A DNA stretch of 33,803 bases from an uncultured Bacteroidota bacterium (GTDB lineage Bacteria; Bacteroidota; Bacteroidia; Flavobacteriales; UBA7312). Under the pieces are notes generated by a model. That model saw only the letters and a program-made list of their open reading frames with translations. It was not told the origin of the DNA and ran no database searches. The DNA is taken from the NCBI GenBank assembly GCA_902580855.1, contig CACHMF010000015.1, positions 1-33,803 of the forward strand, given 5' to 3'. A program made the position numbers and the translations under genes. Below are positions 1 through 9,972 of the stretch, in pieces; position 1 is the stretch's first letter, and every line of letters begins with the position of its first letter.

Positions 1-1011
1 TACCAAAAAGATACCGCATAAAACAGGAATCAATAATTCTTTTCTAATAGAAATTGCGAATACAGCAATGATACCTCCTAAAGCTAAACTGCCAGTATCT
101 CCCATAAACACTTGTGCAGGGTAAGAGTTGTACCACAAGAACCCTACACAAGCCCCTACAAAGGCTGCCATATAAATCACTAATTCTCCTGAATTTGGGA
201 TGTACATGATGTTGAGGTAATCAGCAAAAAAGACATTACCAGAAACATAAGCGAGGATTCCTAAAGTAGCTCCAATAATGGCTGATGTTCCAGTTGCTAA
301 TCCGTCTAAGCCATCCGTCATATTTGCGCCATTACTAACCGCTGTTACCACGAAAATGACCATCAAAATGAACACAATCCAAGTAAGTGAAGCTGCATTC
401 CCACCTATCCAAGAAAGCACGACTTCGTAATCGAATTCGTTGTTTTTGACAAATGGTATTGTTGTTTTTGTGGATTTTAGTTCCTCTCCAAAAACTTGCT
501 CTGTTTCTATAGATATTGGCGCAGCTATCTTTTCCTTAAGAGTGATACCATCATGAAAATAAAGTGTTGCTCCTACTATCAAACCAAGCCCTACTTGACC
601 TAGTATTTTAAATCTTCCGGCAAGTCCCTCTTTATCTTTTTTGAACACTTTAATGTAATCATCTAAGAAGCCGATTGTACCAAGCCAAAGGGTAGAAATT
701 AACATTATAATGACATAGATATTATCTAGCTTAGCGAATAACAAAGTGGGAATAAGGATGGCTGCCAAAATGATAAGTCCTCCCATTGTTGGTGTCCCTC
801 TTTTAGCATCCTCTCCAGCCAAACCTAAACTGCGAACCTCCTCTCCAATTTGTTGCTTTCGAATAAGGTTTATGATACGACCACCAAAAACCATACTTAC
901 TAAAAGCGAAGTAATCACGGCTAATGCTGCCCTAAAAGAAATGTATTGAAACACTCCAGCTCCTGGAAGTTGGTAGGTGTTTTCTAGATATTCAAATAAG
1001 TAATAAAACAT
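1..1011 (-). CDS. mraY: Phospho-N-acetylmuramoyl-pentapeptide-transferase MraY, C-terminus cut by window edge
   Basis: Own translation of the minus strand from the ATG at 1011 gives [37 protein letters not shown]...[14 protein letters not shown]...[16 protein letters not shown]...[13 protein letters not shown]...[11 protein letters not shown], with the MraY hallmark motifs. No stop before the window edge, which is why it is absent from the ORF track. Next to murE in a dcw cluster. Confidence 0.95.
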   Translation of the reverse strand, partial: MFYYLFEYLENTYQLPGAGVFQYISFRAALAVITSLLVSMVFGGRIINLIRKQQIGEEVRSLGLAGEDAKRGTPTMGGLIILAAILIPTLLFAKLDNIYVIIMLISTLWLGTIGFLDDYIKVFKKDKEGLAGRFKILGQVGLGLIVGATLYFHDGITLKEKIAAPISIETEQVFGEELKSTKTTIPFVKNNEFDYEVVLSWIGGNAASLTWIVFILMVIFVVTAVSNGANMTDGLDGLATGTSAIIGATLGILAYVSGNVFFADYLNIMYIPNSGELVIYMAAFVGACVGFLWYNSYPAQVFMGDTGSLALGGIIAVFAISIRKELLIPVLCGIFLV

Positions 1012-2474
1012 TATTTACTCAATAATTTAAATGCGTTTTTTAATTCTTCTACATCATCAAATGGGTGCTTTATCCCATTTATTTCCTGATACTTTTCGTG
1101 TCCTTTTCCTGCTACTAAAATGATGTCTCCGTGAACGGCAAGTGTACAAGCCGTTTTAATAGCCTCTCTCCTTTCAGAAATAGTTAGTGACTTTTTATAA
1201 TGATGAGGTTCTAATCCAGACTGCATCTCTCCTAAAATACTTGTTGGGTTTTCTGTTCTTGGATTGTCAGAAGTTAGAATGACTTTGTTGCTTAACTCAC
1301 AAGCCATTTTAGCCATCAATGGTCTTTTCGTTTTATCCCTATCTCCACCACAACCTACAATCGTTATTAATTGCTCATTACCATTTTTTACATCTTGTAT
1401 GGTTTGCAAAACATTTTTTAATGCATCTGGGGTATGAGCATAATCCACTATCCCCACTACTCCTCCCTCCGAACGAACAAGCTGGAATCTACCATCTGCT
1501 GCTCCTAATGTGCTTAGAGCTGTTAGTGTTTGCAGCTTATCTTCTCCTAGCAAAATGGCTGTAGCATATGTCGCTAATAAATTATAGGCGTTAAATTGTC
1601 CTGCCAATTTAGTCCACACTTCTTGACCATCTATATTTAAAAGCAATCCCTCAAATTGATTTTCTAGAACGCGACATTTGAAGTCTGCCATGCTTTTAAC
1701 AGCAAATGTTTGCTGTTCTGCTTTGCAATGATGAAGCATTGTCAAGCCATGTTTATCATCTTTGTTTACCAAAGCAAAAGCATCAGAAGACAAACCATCA
1801 AACAATGTTTTTTTTGCTAAAATGTAATCGTCAAATGTTTTGTGGTAATCTAAATGGTCGTGAGAAATGTTGGTGAAAAGTGCTCCTGTAAACTGAAGCC
1901 CTCCAGTTCTGTTTTGATGAATTGCATGCGAACTTGCTTCCATAAAACAATACTCACAACCAGCCAATACCATTTCCGACAACAAACTGTTTAAAGCTAT
2001 AGCATCAGGAGTTGTGTGAGTAGAAACAATCTCTTTATCACCAATTTTATTGACTATAGTAGACAACAAACCAACAGATTTACCCATTGACAAATACAAT
2101 TGATGCAACAAGTTTGCAACAGTTGTTTTTCCATTTGTTCCTGTAACAGCAACAAGTTTTAATTTCTCAGAAGGATTATCATAGAAATTAGCCGCCACCA
2201 AACCAAGAGCCATAGAGCTATCTTTAACTTTTAGATAAGTAATATGTTCTTTTATTTCGGACGGAAGTTCTTGCACCAAAATTGTTGCGGCTCCTTGTTT
2301 AATAGCTTTGTTAATAAATTCATGCCCATCAACTTGCGTTCCTTTTACAGCTACAAACATTGAGCCTTTATTTACTTTTCTAGAATCAAAACAAATTGAT
2401 GTAACTGATAAATCTATTGAACCAATCACTTTAGATAGCTCTACTCTATATAATATGTCTTGTAGTCGCTTCAT
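1011..2474 (-). CDS. murE: UDP-N-acetylmuramoyl-tripeptide synthetase MurE (probably meso-DAP-adding)
   Basis: 487 aa with P-loop VTGTNGKTT and the DNPR motif ([11 protein letters not shown]) typical of meso-diaminopimelate-adding MurE; dcw cluster position. Confidence 0.95.
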   Translation of the reverse strand: MKRLQDILYRVELSKVIGSIDLSVTSICFDSRKVNKGSMFVAVKGTQVDGHEFINKAIKQGAATILVQELPSEIKEHITYLKVKDSSMALGLVAANFYDNPSEKLKLVAVTGTNGKTTVANLLHQLYLSMGKSVGLLSTIVNKIGDKEIVSTHTTPDAIALNSLLSEMVLAGCEYCFMEASSHAIHQNRTGGLQFTGALFTNISHDHLDYHKTFDDYILAKKTLFDGLSSDAFALVNKDDKHGLTMLHHCKAEQQTFAVKSMADFKCRVLENQFEGLLLNIDGQEVWTKLAGQFNAYNLLATYATAILLGEDKLQTLTALSTLGAADGRFQLVRSEGGVVGIVDYAHTPDALKNVLQTIQDVKNGNEQLITIVGCGGDRDKTKRPLMAKMACELSNKVILTSDNPRTENPTSILGEMQSGLEPHHYKKSLTISERREAIKTACTLAVHGDIILVAGKGHEKYQEINGIKHPFDDVEELKNAFKLLSK

Positions 2475-4561
2475 ATCAATTGCAAAGTGATGTTTTGTCC
2501 TTTTCTTATCGATTTACCTTTTGGAATAGATTGTCTTTTAATACTTCCTTTTCCCGAAAATTTTACGTTTAACCCATAATTCTCTAGAAGAAAAACAGCA
2601 TCTTGCAAACCCATCCCTACAACATTAGGCATAATGTTTCTCTGCAAATCATCAGCTATTTGTCTCGCTTTTAGTTCTACTTGATCGGCTTTAGCGTAAG
2701 TTAAAGCCCATTCAACATCCTCTTGGCTATCTATAGGAACTTCTAACTCCTCAAAAACAAGCTGTAAATCACTTTGGAAACCATCTTTAGATAGTGGAAT
2801 GCTTTGATCAGCTAATTGTTTTTCATCATGTAATAATAAGTCTGTGGCATACACATAATCTGCAATCGTCTTGAAAACTGGAGCTGCCACATCCCCTCCA
2901 TAACTTCCATTTTCTTTAGGATCGTTTACTACTACAATACAGGCATACTTTGGTTTGTCGGCTGGAAAATATCCTACAAAAGAAGCTTGGTATTTTGTTC
3001 TATCTTCTTCGGTTTTATTAGCGTAATCAATCCAGTTAGTGCCTGTTTTTCCAGCTATTTTGTACACCCTACTTTTGATGTTTTGAGCCGTTCCCTCTGC
3101 TACCACTCCTTCTAACATAGATTGCACTATACTGATGGTTGTTTTTGAGCAAATTGAAGGGCTGATTACCTGAGGAGAAAAACTCTTATCAAGTAACCCT
3201 TCATTTAAAACAGCCTGTACAAAATAAGGTCGCATACGCATGCCTCCGTTGGCAATTGCTGCATAAAAACTCAATGTTTGTAATGGTGTGATTTCTACTT
3301 CGTAACCGATAGACATCCAAGGTAATGTAGTTCCAGACCAATTGTCTTTTACTTGATGAGGGTGACGAATATTAGGGTTACTTTCACCAGAAATTGAAAT
3401 TCCTAAAGGCTCGTTTAAGCCCATACTGTATAATCTATTTACAAACTGCTCTGGCTTTTCTTTGTAGTGTTGGTTAATTAATTTAGAAATACCCACATTA
3501 GAAGATTTTTCAAATGCACTCTGCAGAGATACTCTTCCATAACCACCTTTTCTAGAATCACGCATAATTCTATCATAAAACCGATACACTCCACCTTCAG
3601 TATCTACCGTGTCATAAACATCTAAAAAACCATCTTCCAAACCAACAATCACAGATGCAAGTTTGAATGTAGAGCCTGGCTCAGTACTTTCCGCAATAAC
3701 ATAATTATAACTCTCTATACATTCTCCATCTTTTGTTTTTTTAAGATTCACAATGGCTTTTACTGCTCCAGTCTTCACCTCCATAAGTGCTACGCAACCA
3801 TGTTCTGCATCATGATGTAAAATTCTTTCAGCCAAAGCTTTCTCTGCAACATCTTGAAAACGGATATCAATTGTTGTCACTAAATCTTTTCCAGGAAATG
3901 GATCAGATTCTCTTATAGGCATCCATACACCACCAGATAATTTTTGTTCCAGACGTTCACCACTCTTCCCTTTTAAATACATATTGTAAGCCCCCTCTAG
4001 GCCTACAGATTTTGATTCCTTCCTGTCGTATCCAATGGTTCTTTCTGCTAACTCTTTGAATGGTTTTTGACGCTTATTTTTCTGATGGTAAATAAACCCT
4101 CCTTTATACCTCCCTTCTTTAAAAAGAGGTAAAGACTTCATCACCTTTAATTGATTGTAGTTTACTTTGCGTTTCACCAAAGCATACCTACTTTTTTTGT
4201 TACGCTCAAGATGAAAAAACTGCTCATACTCAAAAGCGGATTTATCGCCAAATAGATCAGCCAAACCTATTGATAACTCAAAAACATGATCATGAAACAA
4301 TGCATCAGTAGGCACAGAAGCATCCCATCGGATTTCATATTCTGGTATCGAAGTTGCTAAAAGCGAATAATCATCGGAATATATGTTGCCTCTTGAAGCA
4401 TCTACCTCTACAAGTCGAGTAATATTATAGTTTTCTGGATTCCAAATATGACTTTCGAACGCTTGAGTGTAAGCCACTTGTGACACAATACCAATAGCCA
4501 AAACAAACATACCAAGATAGATCAGCAAGGATTTTCTCTTTATGTGCTTTGGGTGGATCAT
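2471..4561 (-). CDS. ftsI: Penicillin-binding protein, transpeptidase (FtsI/PBP3-like) with C-terminal PASTA-like domain
   Basis: 696 aa with STFK, KSSN and KTGT catalytic motifs, an N-terminal TM segment, and a C-terminal PNVVGMGLQDAVFLLENYGLNVKFSGKG PASTA-like segment; lies between ftsL and murE. Confidence 0.92.
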   Translation of the reverse strand: MIHPKHIKRKSLLIYLGMFVLAIGIVSQVAYTQAFESHIWNPENYNITRLVEVDASRGNIYSDDYSLLATSIPEYEIRWDASVPTDALFHDHVFELSIGLADLFGDKSAFEYEQFFHLERNKKSRYALVKRKVNYNQLKVMKSLPLFKEGRYKGGFIYHQKNKRQKPFKELAERTIGYDRKESKSVGLEGAYNMYLKGKSGERLEQKLSGGVWMPIRESDPFPGKDLVTTIDIRFQDVAEKALAERILHHDAEHGCVALMEVKTGAVKAIVNLKKTKDGECIESYNYVIAESTEPGSTFKLASVIVGLEDGFLDVYDTVDTEGGVYRFYDRIMRDSRKGGYGRVSLQSAFEKSSNVGISKLINQHYKEKPEQFVNRLYSMGLNEPLGISISGESNPNIRHPHQVKDNWSGTTLPWMSIGYEVEITPLQTLSFYAAIANGGMRMRPYFVQAVLNEGLLDKSFSPQVISPSICSKTTISIVQSMLEGVVAEGTAQNIKSRVYKIAGKTGTNWIDYANKTEEDRTKYQASFVGYFPADKPKYACIVVVNDPKENGSYGGDVAAPVFKTIADYVYATDLLLHDEKQLADQSIPLSKDGFQSDLQLVFEELEVPIDSQEDVEWALTYAKADQVELKARQIADDLQRNIMPNVVGMGLQDAVFLLENYGLNVKFSGKGSIKRQSIPKGKSIRKGQNITLQLI

Positions 4562-4563
4562 AC

Positions 4564-4914
4564 TTAGTTTCCTCTTCGAATAATGTATGGTGGCTGTTTA
4601 CTTTTCTTCAATCCTTGCGCTGCCACCAATTGCTGCACTTGGGTTTGTTTTCCATGAAACATCAACTGCGATTTAGTTGTGATGTATTCCGCTCTTAAAT
4701 CTTGCAGTTCTGTCTCTAGCTGCGTAATGTGTCGCACATAACGCTCGGCCTTGTATGAATTATTGATATAAAAAACCATACACATCCCCACAAACATTAA
4801 AAACGGGGCTATATCAATGAAGCTTTTTTGCTCAAATGCTTTTCCGCTTAACAACTCTAAAAACTTACTTTTTAGAAGCCTGTCTGGTTTATTTTTTCTG
4901 TGTAAGTCAGTCAT
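4564..4914 (-). CDS. ftsL: FtsL-like cell division protein
   Basis: 116 aa, one TM segment (FIDIAPFLMFVGMCMVFYINNSYKAERYV) followed by a coiled-coil-like stretch; sits between rsmH and the PBP gene. Called mainly from position. Confidence 0.75.
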   Translation of the reverse strand: MTDLHRKNKPDRLLKSKFLELLSGKAFEQKSFIDIAPFLMFVGMCMVFYINNSYKAERYVRHITQLETELQDLRAEYITTKSQLMFHGKQTQVQQLVAAQGLKKSKQPPYIIRRGN

Positions 4915-5810
4915 TATACCTTTTCTGCTATCCTTAATTTGGCGCTTCGCGCTCTTGAATTTTGTTTTATTTCTTTTATTGATGGAAGAATGGGCTTTCG
5001 GTTTATTGCATTAAGAGGCAATTGAGTATTTCCGAAAAAATCTTTTTCTATCTCTCCTTCAAATTTTCCTTTCTTAATGAGATTTTTTACCAACCTATCC
5101 TCTAAAGAGTGATAAGAAATAACCAATAAACGACCGCCAGATTTTAAAACATCAACCGATTGCAATAGCATTTCTTCCAAAGCCGCCATCTCTTCGTTCA
5201 CCTCTATTCTGATTGCTTGAAATAACTGCGCTAAAATCTTGTTCGATTTGTAATCAGGCATATTGTTTTTGACTGCCTCTTTCAAATCATTAGTTGTCTC
5301 AATTTTTTGATCTACCCTAAAACCCTCAATCGCTAAAGCCATTGGATAGGCATTTTTTAACTCTCCATACTTTGTTAGTACTCGAGCTAAATCATCTACC
5401 TCATATTCATTAATCACTTGCTTAGCACATAATGGTTGCGACTGATTCATGCGCATATCCAACACTCCATCTTTTCGAATAGAGAAACCTCTTTCTGCTA
5501 CATCAAACTGATGAGAAGAAACACCTAAATCTCCCAACACCCCGTCTACCTTGGTTATTCCGTGTAACCTCAACGATTTTTTTAAGTAACGAAAGTTTTG
5601 ATTGATAAACACAAAACGCTCATCATCTATGCTATTCGAAAAAGCATCTGCATCTTGGTCAAAAGCAAATAATCGTCCATTTTCCAACTTTTGTAAGATC
5701 GCTTTGGAATGGCCCCCTCCACCGAAAGTGACATCCACATAAATCCCTTCAGGATTGATATCCAGCCCATCTACAATCTCATCTAATAAAACAGGCTGAT
5801 GATATTCCAT
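4914..5810 (-). CDS. rsmH: 16S rRNA (cytosine1402-N4)-methyltransferase RsmH (MraW)
   Basis: 298 aa: MEYHQPVLLDEIVDGL, DVTFGGGGHSKAIL, GVLGDLGVSSHQFD, ISYHSLEDRLVKN. Confidence 0.96.
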   Translation of the reverse strand: MEYHQPVLLDEIVDGLDINPEGIYVDVTFGGGGHSKAILQKLENGRLFAFDQDADAFSNSIDDERFVFINQNFRYLKKSLRLHGITKVDGVLGDLGVSSHQFDVAERGFSIRKDGVLDMRMNQSQPLCAKQVINEYEVDDLARVLTKYGELKNAYPMALAIEGFRVDQKIETTNDLKEAVKNNMPDYKSNKILAQLFQAIRIEVNEEMAALEEMLLQSVDVLKSGGRLLVISYHSLEDRLVKNLIKKGKFEGEIEKDFFGNTQLPLNAINRKPILPSIKEIKQNSRARSAKLRIAEKV

Positions 5811-6271
5811 TATTGTTCGATTTGCATTCCGCCCATCACCTCTTCTGCCAAGTCAGCAAAATCTACAGAGGCCTCTTTTAAAACTTGCTCATACTGCTCT
5901 TTATCCCAAATCTCAATCATGTTAACTGATGATGAAAGCACAATTTCTTTCTGGATCCCTGCAAACAAAATCAAGTCTTTAGGCAACTGCAATCGATTGT
6001 TTCCGTCTGCCTCTACCATCTTAACTCCAGCCGTAAATAATCGGATGAAGTCGTTATTCTTTTTCACAAATCGATTCAGCTTATTCACCTCACTCATCAA
6101 TACATTCCACTCACTTACAGGATGTAGCTCCAAGCATTTATTGAAAACGGAACGCTTAACCACAAAGCCATCAGGAAGGATGGTCGCTAATTGCTTTTTT
6201 AAAGCAACGGGCAACATCACACGCCCTTTTGCGTCTGCTTTGCACTCATATGTTCCAATCAGGCTTATCAT
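5810..6271 (-). CDS. mraZ: Division/cell wall cluster transcriptional regulator MraZ
   Basis: 153 aa with two SpoVT/AbrB-like MraZ repeats (GTYECKADAKGRVMLPVALKKQL; ADGNNRLQLPKDLILFAGI); first gene of the dcw cluster. Confidence 0.95.
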   Translation of the reverse strand: MISLIGTYECKADAKGRVMLPVALKKQLATILPDGFVVKRSVFNKCLELHPVSEWNVLMSEVNKLNRFVKKNNDFIRLFTAGVKMVEADGNNRLQLPKDLILFAGIQKEIVLSSSVNMIEIWDKEQYEQVLKEASVDFADLAEEVMGGMQIEQ

Positions 6272-6294
6272 ACCATTCGGCTAGTTATAGGGTG

Positions 6295-6302
6295 TAAATA
6301 TA
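6295..6302 (-). promoter_or_regulatory. Candidate -7 element (TATATTTA, 7/8 match to TANNTTTG) for mraZ
   Basis: Minus-strand TATATTTA about 20 bp downstream of the GTGGT repeats and 23 nt before the mraZ start. Confidence 0.45.
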
Positions 6303-6313
6303 TTGAAAAAGAA

Positions 6314-6338
6314 ACCACTTTTTACCACTTTTTACCAC
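6314..6338 (-). promoter_or_regulatory. Candidate MraZ operator: three GTGGT repeats with 10-bp period
   Basis: Plus strand CCACTTTTTACCACTTTTTACCACA; minus strand reads TGTGGTAAAAAGTGGTAAAAAGTGG. ACCAC at 6314-6318, 6324-6328 and 6334-6338, about 45-65 bp upstream of the mraZ start. Confidence 0.7.
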
Positions 6339-6449
6339 ATTGTTGATAAGTTTTTACATCTCCAACCATTTTATTTCACTCACTAGGTTTGAGAGGCGCT
6401 TTAAAATGGAGCTATTTTTTTTCTTTATTTTTGGACAAAATTTGAAAGG

Positions 6450-7214
6450 ATGAAATTCGAGACAATTAAAGAGAATGGATTTGAATACATCGAAGCTGGA
6501 GAGGGTCCAGTAGTGGTTCTTCTGCATGGTTTGATGGGAGGTCTCGATAATTTTGAAGGCATCATTGAAGATTTGCCAAAACACGGATTCAAAGTGGTTG
6601 GGCCTTTATTACCCCTTTTCGAAAAACCCATGCTTAAAACAACGATTAAGCATTTCACAAAATATGTACATGAATTTCTTGAATTCAAAGGTTTTGAAAA
6701 AGTTACTCTTTTAGGAAACTCTTTAGGAGGTCATATCTCTTTAGTTTTCGCTAAAGAATATCCAGAAATGGTAGAAAGCTTAGTACTTACCGGAAGTTCT
6801 GGATTGTACGAAAATGCAATGGGCGACTCTTTTCCAAGAAGAGGAGACTACGACTATATCCAAACTAAGACGGAAGAGGTTTTTTACGATCCAAAAATGG
6901 CTACTAAAAAATTAGTTGATCATGTTTTTGAAATAGCCAACAAAAGAGAGTCTGTAATTCGCTTATTGGCAATGGCAAAGTCTGCTATTCGCCATAATAT
7001 GAGTAAGGATATTCCAAAATTAGATTTCCCAGTTTGTTTAATTTGGGGAAAACAAGATGGAGTTACACCTCCACATGTAGCAGAAGAATTTCATAACTTA
7101 TTCCCGCAATCCGACTTATATTGGATTGATCAATGCGGACACTCACCCATGTGGGAACATCCAAAAGAGTTCTTGCGAATTTTAGAGGAATGGCTTCCTC
7201 AGCATGTCAAATAA
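6450..7214 (+). CDS. Alpha/beta hydrolase
   Basis: 254 aa: [10 protein letters not shown], nucleophile elbow GNSLGGH, catalytic Asp region [10 protein letters not shown], terminal His [10 protein letters not shown]. Confidence 0.93.
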   Translation: MKFETIKENGFEYIEAGEGPVVVLLHGLMGGLDNFEGIIEDLPKHGFKVVGPLLPLFEKPMLKTTIKHFTKYVHEFLEFKGFEKVTLLGNSLGGHISLVFAKEYPEMVESLVLTGSSGLYENAMGDSFPRRGDYDYIQTKTEEVFYDPKMATKKLVDHVFEIANKRESVIRLLAMAKSAIRHNMSKDIPKLDFPVCLIWGKQDGVTPPHVAEEFHNLFPQSDLYWIDQCGHSPMWEHPKEFLRILEEWLPQHVK

Positions 7215-7222
7215 GAACACCC

Positions 7223-7819
7223 ATGCAAGTCAAAAAAGCTGAGTTTGTAATCAGTAATACGGATATTAAAAAATGTCCCGCTCCTGCTATGCCCGAGTAT
7301 GCTTTTATTGGCCGTTCCAATGTTGGAAAATCGTCTTTGATAAACATGCTTACAAATCGTAAAAGCTTAGCAAAGACTTCAGGAAAACCAGGAAAGACAC
7401 AACTCATCAATCACTTCTTAATAAACGATAGTTGGTTCTTAGTAGATTTACCTGGATATGGTTACGCGAGCGTATCGAAAGGACAGCGCTTGGAATTTGC
7501 AAAATTCATCAAAAAGTACTTAGAAAACAGAGAAAATTTGATGTGCTTATTCGTATTGTTAGACAGTCGATTAAAACCTCAGAAAATCGACATGGAATTT
7601 ATGCAGTGGCTTGGAGAAAAAGGCATCCCTTTTGTTATGTGTTTCACCAAACAAGACAAACTTTCTAAATCTGCAGCTGCCAAAAACTTAGCCAACTACA
7701 AAAAAGAGATGAAACAAATTTGGGAAGAAATACCTCCCATTTTTTTAACTTCCTCTATTGACAAAAAAGGGCAAGATGAGGTGCTACGATTTGTAGAAAA
7801 GACCAATAAACTTTTTTAA
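7223..7819 (+). CDS. engB: Ribosome biogenesis GTP-binding protein EngB/YsxC
   Basis: Protein from the ATG at 7223: [65 protein letters not shown]...VDLPGYGYA. The track's 7133 start overlaps the hydrolase and looks over-extended. Confidence 0.93.
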   Translation: MQVKKAEFVISNTDIKKCPAPAMPEYAFIGRSNVGKSSLINMLTNRKSLAKTSGKPGKTQLINHFLINDSWFLVDLPGYGYASVSKGQRLEFAKFIKKYLENRENLMCLFVLLDSRLKPQKIDMEFMQWLGEKGIPFVMCFTKQDKLSKSAAAKNLANYKKEMKQIWEEIPPIFLTSSIDKKGQDEVLRFVEKTNKLF

Positions 7820-8145
7820 GATTGTAATAATTTTTCCGCAAAATGGTGGCAGAAATCACGCATATCTGCAGCCATTTTATCTTCACTAGTAGCGCGCTCC
7901 AAAGTATCTGCCATAGACACTAAAGTTTGATGAAAAAAATGCTTCATTTCATCTACGCGCATATCTTTTGTCCACAAATCAATACGCAAAGTTTCTTTGG
8001 TTTTCTCATCCCAAATAGACATTAAAATAGCTTTAGCTTCAGCCGCTTTTTCACCTGTATCGCTTGCCTCCCAACGAAGTTGTTCAGGGATGTTGTTTTC
8101 GTCTAATCCTACTTGAATATTGATGTTTGATGTTTTGTGTGCCAT
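7816..8145 (-). CDS. gldC: Gliding motility protein GldC
   Basis: Protein from the ATG at 8145: [29 protein letters not shown]...; GldC family, adjacent to gldB. The track ORF start at 8265 is over-extended into gldB. Confidence 0.88.
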   Translation of the reverse strand: MAHKTSNINIQVGLDENNIPEQLRWEASDTGEKAAEAKAILMSIWDEKTKETLRIDLWTKDMRVDEMKHFFHQTLVSMADTLERATSEDKMAADMRDFCHHFAEKLLQS

Positions 8146-9104
8146 TAGGGTTTGTATTTCGATTCGTTTAACAATAGTTGCGCATCCGGAATAGCCATCA
8201 GCTCCTGTAATGTAGTGGTAGGATGACGATCCATATATGCTCTCACAATCTGCCAGCCAGTCCAAACAGCCACCCTTCCTGGAGACTCCTTTGGCATACG
8301 GCCAGAAAAAGGAGCCGGCTCCATATATTTAATGATTTGTTCGTGTTTGTTTGTGTACAGTAAGTTTTCTTGAATAAAGAATTGCCAAATAGAAAACTCA
8401 CTCGCTTCACACCATTCTATTTGTGCTTTTGTGTAACCCATTAAAACAGAATCAGGTGTGCTTGGCAACAACTGTGCCAAAACATATTGCAACCTTCCAT
8501 TTTGCACCATTTGCGACAAGAAATTTTGTTGCATAGTAGGATACTCCGTTTTTAACCATCCTTTCATTGCTAGAGCAGTCATATAGTAAGGCTGAAACTG
8601 CTGATGCATATACGAAGGATATTTTTCTCCTAATTTTTGATAATAGTCCGATTCCTTTCCTAAAAACATATCCAAACCGATACCAATAACGCTATCAGTG
8701 TTGGCTACAGGATAATTGAAGGCACCATAATACGTAACCACTCTAGGTGTTATATGATTTGGGAAATGATGATTATATCTTTGAATAGCTGTTGTCAATT
8801 CTTGCTCATACACCTCAAAATCAGCAAATGTATTTTTTACATCAGCGTACACTTTTTGATAAATGCTATCCTGCTGAAAACTTTTTAAAGCATCTGCAAA
8901 AGAAGAATCGCTAGGTAAAGAAAGAATATACTGATGATAAACTTCCCAAAAATATCCATACTCCTTTTGCAATGAATCTAAAGAAACCTTATCTGGATTT
9001 AACTCATACAAAGATTCCAAATGCTGTATAGAAACAGGAATTTGTGTTTTATCACTTACACAAGAATTTATACACAAGAAGATAAGGATTAGGTATTTTT
9101 GCAT
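8145..9104 (-). CDS. gldB: Gliding motility lipoprotein GldB
   Basis: 319 aa with lipoprotein signal (MQKYLILIFLCINSC) and GldB-like body; gldC-gldB linkage. Confidence 0.85.
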   Translation of the reverse strand: MQKYLILIFLCINSCVSDKTQIPVSIQHLESLYELNPDKVSLDSLQKEYGYFWEVYHQYILSLPSDSSFADALKSFQQDSIYQKVYADVKNTFADFEVYEQELTTAIQRYNHHFPNHITPRVVTYYGAFNYPVANTDSVIGIGLDMFLGKESDYYQKLGEKYPSYMHQQFQPYYMTALAMKGWLKTEYPTMQQNFLSQMVQNGRLQYVLAQLLPSTPDSVLMGYTKAQIEWCEASEFSIWQFFIQENLLYTNKHEQIIKYMEPAPFSGRMPKESPGRVAVWTGWQIVRAYMDRHPTTTLQELMAIPDAQLLLNESKYKP

Positions 9105-9108
9105 TGTA

Positions 9109-9116
9109 CAAAATTA
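9109..9116 (-). promoter_or_regulatory. -7 element TAATTTTG of gldB, 4 nt from the ATG
   Basis: Minus strand TAATTTTG-TACA-ATG. Confidence 0.6.
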
Positions 9117-9127
9117 CGCTTTTCTAT

Positions 9128-9135
9128 TACCTTTG
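9128..9135 (+). promoter_or_regulatory. -7 element TACCTTTG of nadE, 4 nt from the ATG; TTG at 9104-9106 is a possible -33
   Basis: TTG-N21-TACCTTTG-CATC-ATG. Confidence 0.65.
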
Positions 9136-9139
9136 CATC

Positions 9140-9919
9140 ATGCAAACCCAAGCAATCATAAAACACATCTATCAGTGGATGCAGAACTACGCTAAAACAG
9201 CTAAAAGTGGGGGCTTTGTTGTGGGTATTTCTGGCGGTATTGATTCGGCTATAACCTCTACTTTAGCAGCTAAAACTGGACTTCCTGTATTGTGTGTGCA
9301 AATGCCTATTCATCAAGTATCTGCACAAGTAAGCAGAGCGCAAGAACATGTGGCATGGCTAAAGAAAAACTACCCAAATGTAAGCTCAGTTGATGTAGAG
9401 CTGTCCAACATTTATGACAGTTTTATTGATATGGTCCCTGCAGGGAAAGATAGTGAAAATCGTTCGCGTTCTTTAGTAAATACGCGCGCTCGTTTGCGTA
9501 TGACTACTCTATATTACTTTGCGCAACTACACAACTATTTAGTTGCCGGAACAGGCAATAAAGTGGAAGATTTTGGTATTGGCTTTTACACTAAATATGG
9601 AGATGGTGGAGTTGACTTGAGTCCTATCGCTGACCTCATGAAAACGGAAGTATTTGCTCTTGGAAAAACACTAGGTGTTTGTCAAAGTATTTTAGATGCT
9701 CCTCCAACAGATGGACTTTGGAATGACAACCGCACCGATGAAGACCAAATAGGCGCTACTTACCCAGAATTAGAATGGGCCATGACTTTTGAAGGAAAGG
9801 ATAACAACTTATCTCAAAGGCAAAAAGAAGTACTGACTATCTATCGCTCTTTTCACCAAGCAAACCAACACAAAATGATTCCCATTCCTGTTTGTGAAAT
9901 TCCAAAAGAACTGAAATAA
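9140..9919 (+). CDS. nadE: NAD+ synthase (NadE)
   Basis: From the ATG at 9140: MQTQAIIKHIYQWMQNYAKTAKSGGFVVGISGGIDSA (SGGIDS PP-loop), GTGNKVEDFGIGFYTKYGDGGVDLSPIADLMKTEV. The track start at 9104 lies upstream of the -7 box. Confidence 0.95.
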   Translation: MQTQAIIKHIYQWMQNYAKTAKSGGFVVGISGGIDSAITSTLAAKTGLPVLCVQMPIHQVSAQVSRAQEHVAWLKKNYPNVSSVDVELSNIYDSFIDMVPAGKDSENRSRSLVNTRARLRMTTLYYFAQLHNYLVAGTGNKVEDFGIGFYTKYGDGGVDLSPIADLMKTEVFALGKTLGVCQSILDAPPTDGLWNDNRTDEDQIGATYPELEWAMTFEGKDNNLSQRQKEVLTIYRSFHQANQHKMIPIPVCEIPKELK

Positions 9920-9972
9920 AGGCTAAAGATACTTTTTAAAAAAGTAAAAAGATTTTGTTGTGTAGGATCTAT

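Noticed and set aside
746-949. 67-aa plus-strand ORF
   Set aside because: Antisense to mraY coding sequence, no family features.
1319-1564. 81-aa plus-strand ORF
   Set aside because: Antisense to murE; hydrophobic Leu-rich artefact.
5799-6284. 161-aa plus-strand ORF opposite mraZ
   Set aside because: Antisense to a confidently identified MraZ; low-complexity translation (Ser/Phe/Thr rich) with no recognisable domain.
6354-6688. Two minus-strand ORFs (6354-6584, 6425-6688)
   Set aside because: Antisense to the alpha/beta hydrolase and its promoter; no domain.
7816-9104. Claiming gliding motility for the organism from gldB and gldC
   Set aside because: These genes also occur in non-gliding Bacteroidota with T9SS-related functions; two genes alone do not show motility.
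9920-9972. ACTTTTTAAAAAAGT hairpin between nadE and korB as a terminator
   Set aside because: A/T-only weak stem without a clear following T-run on either strand; not supported enough to call.
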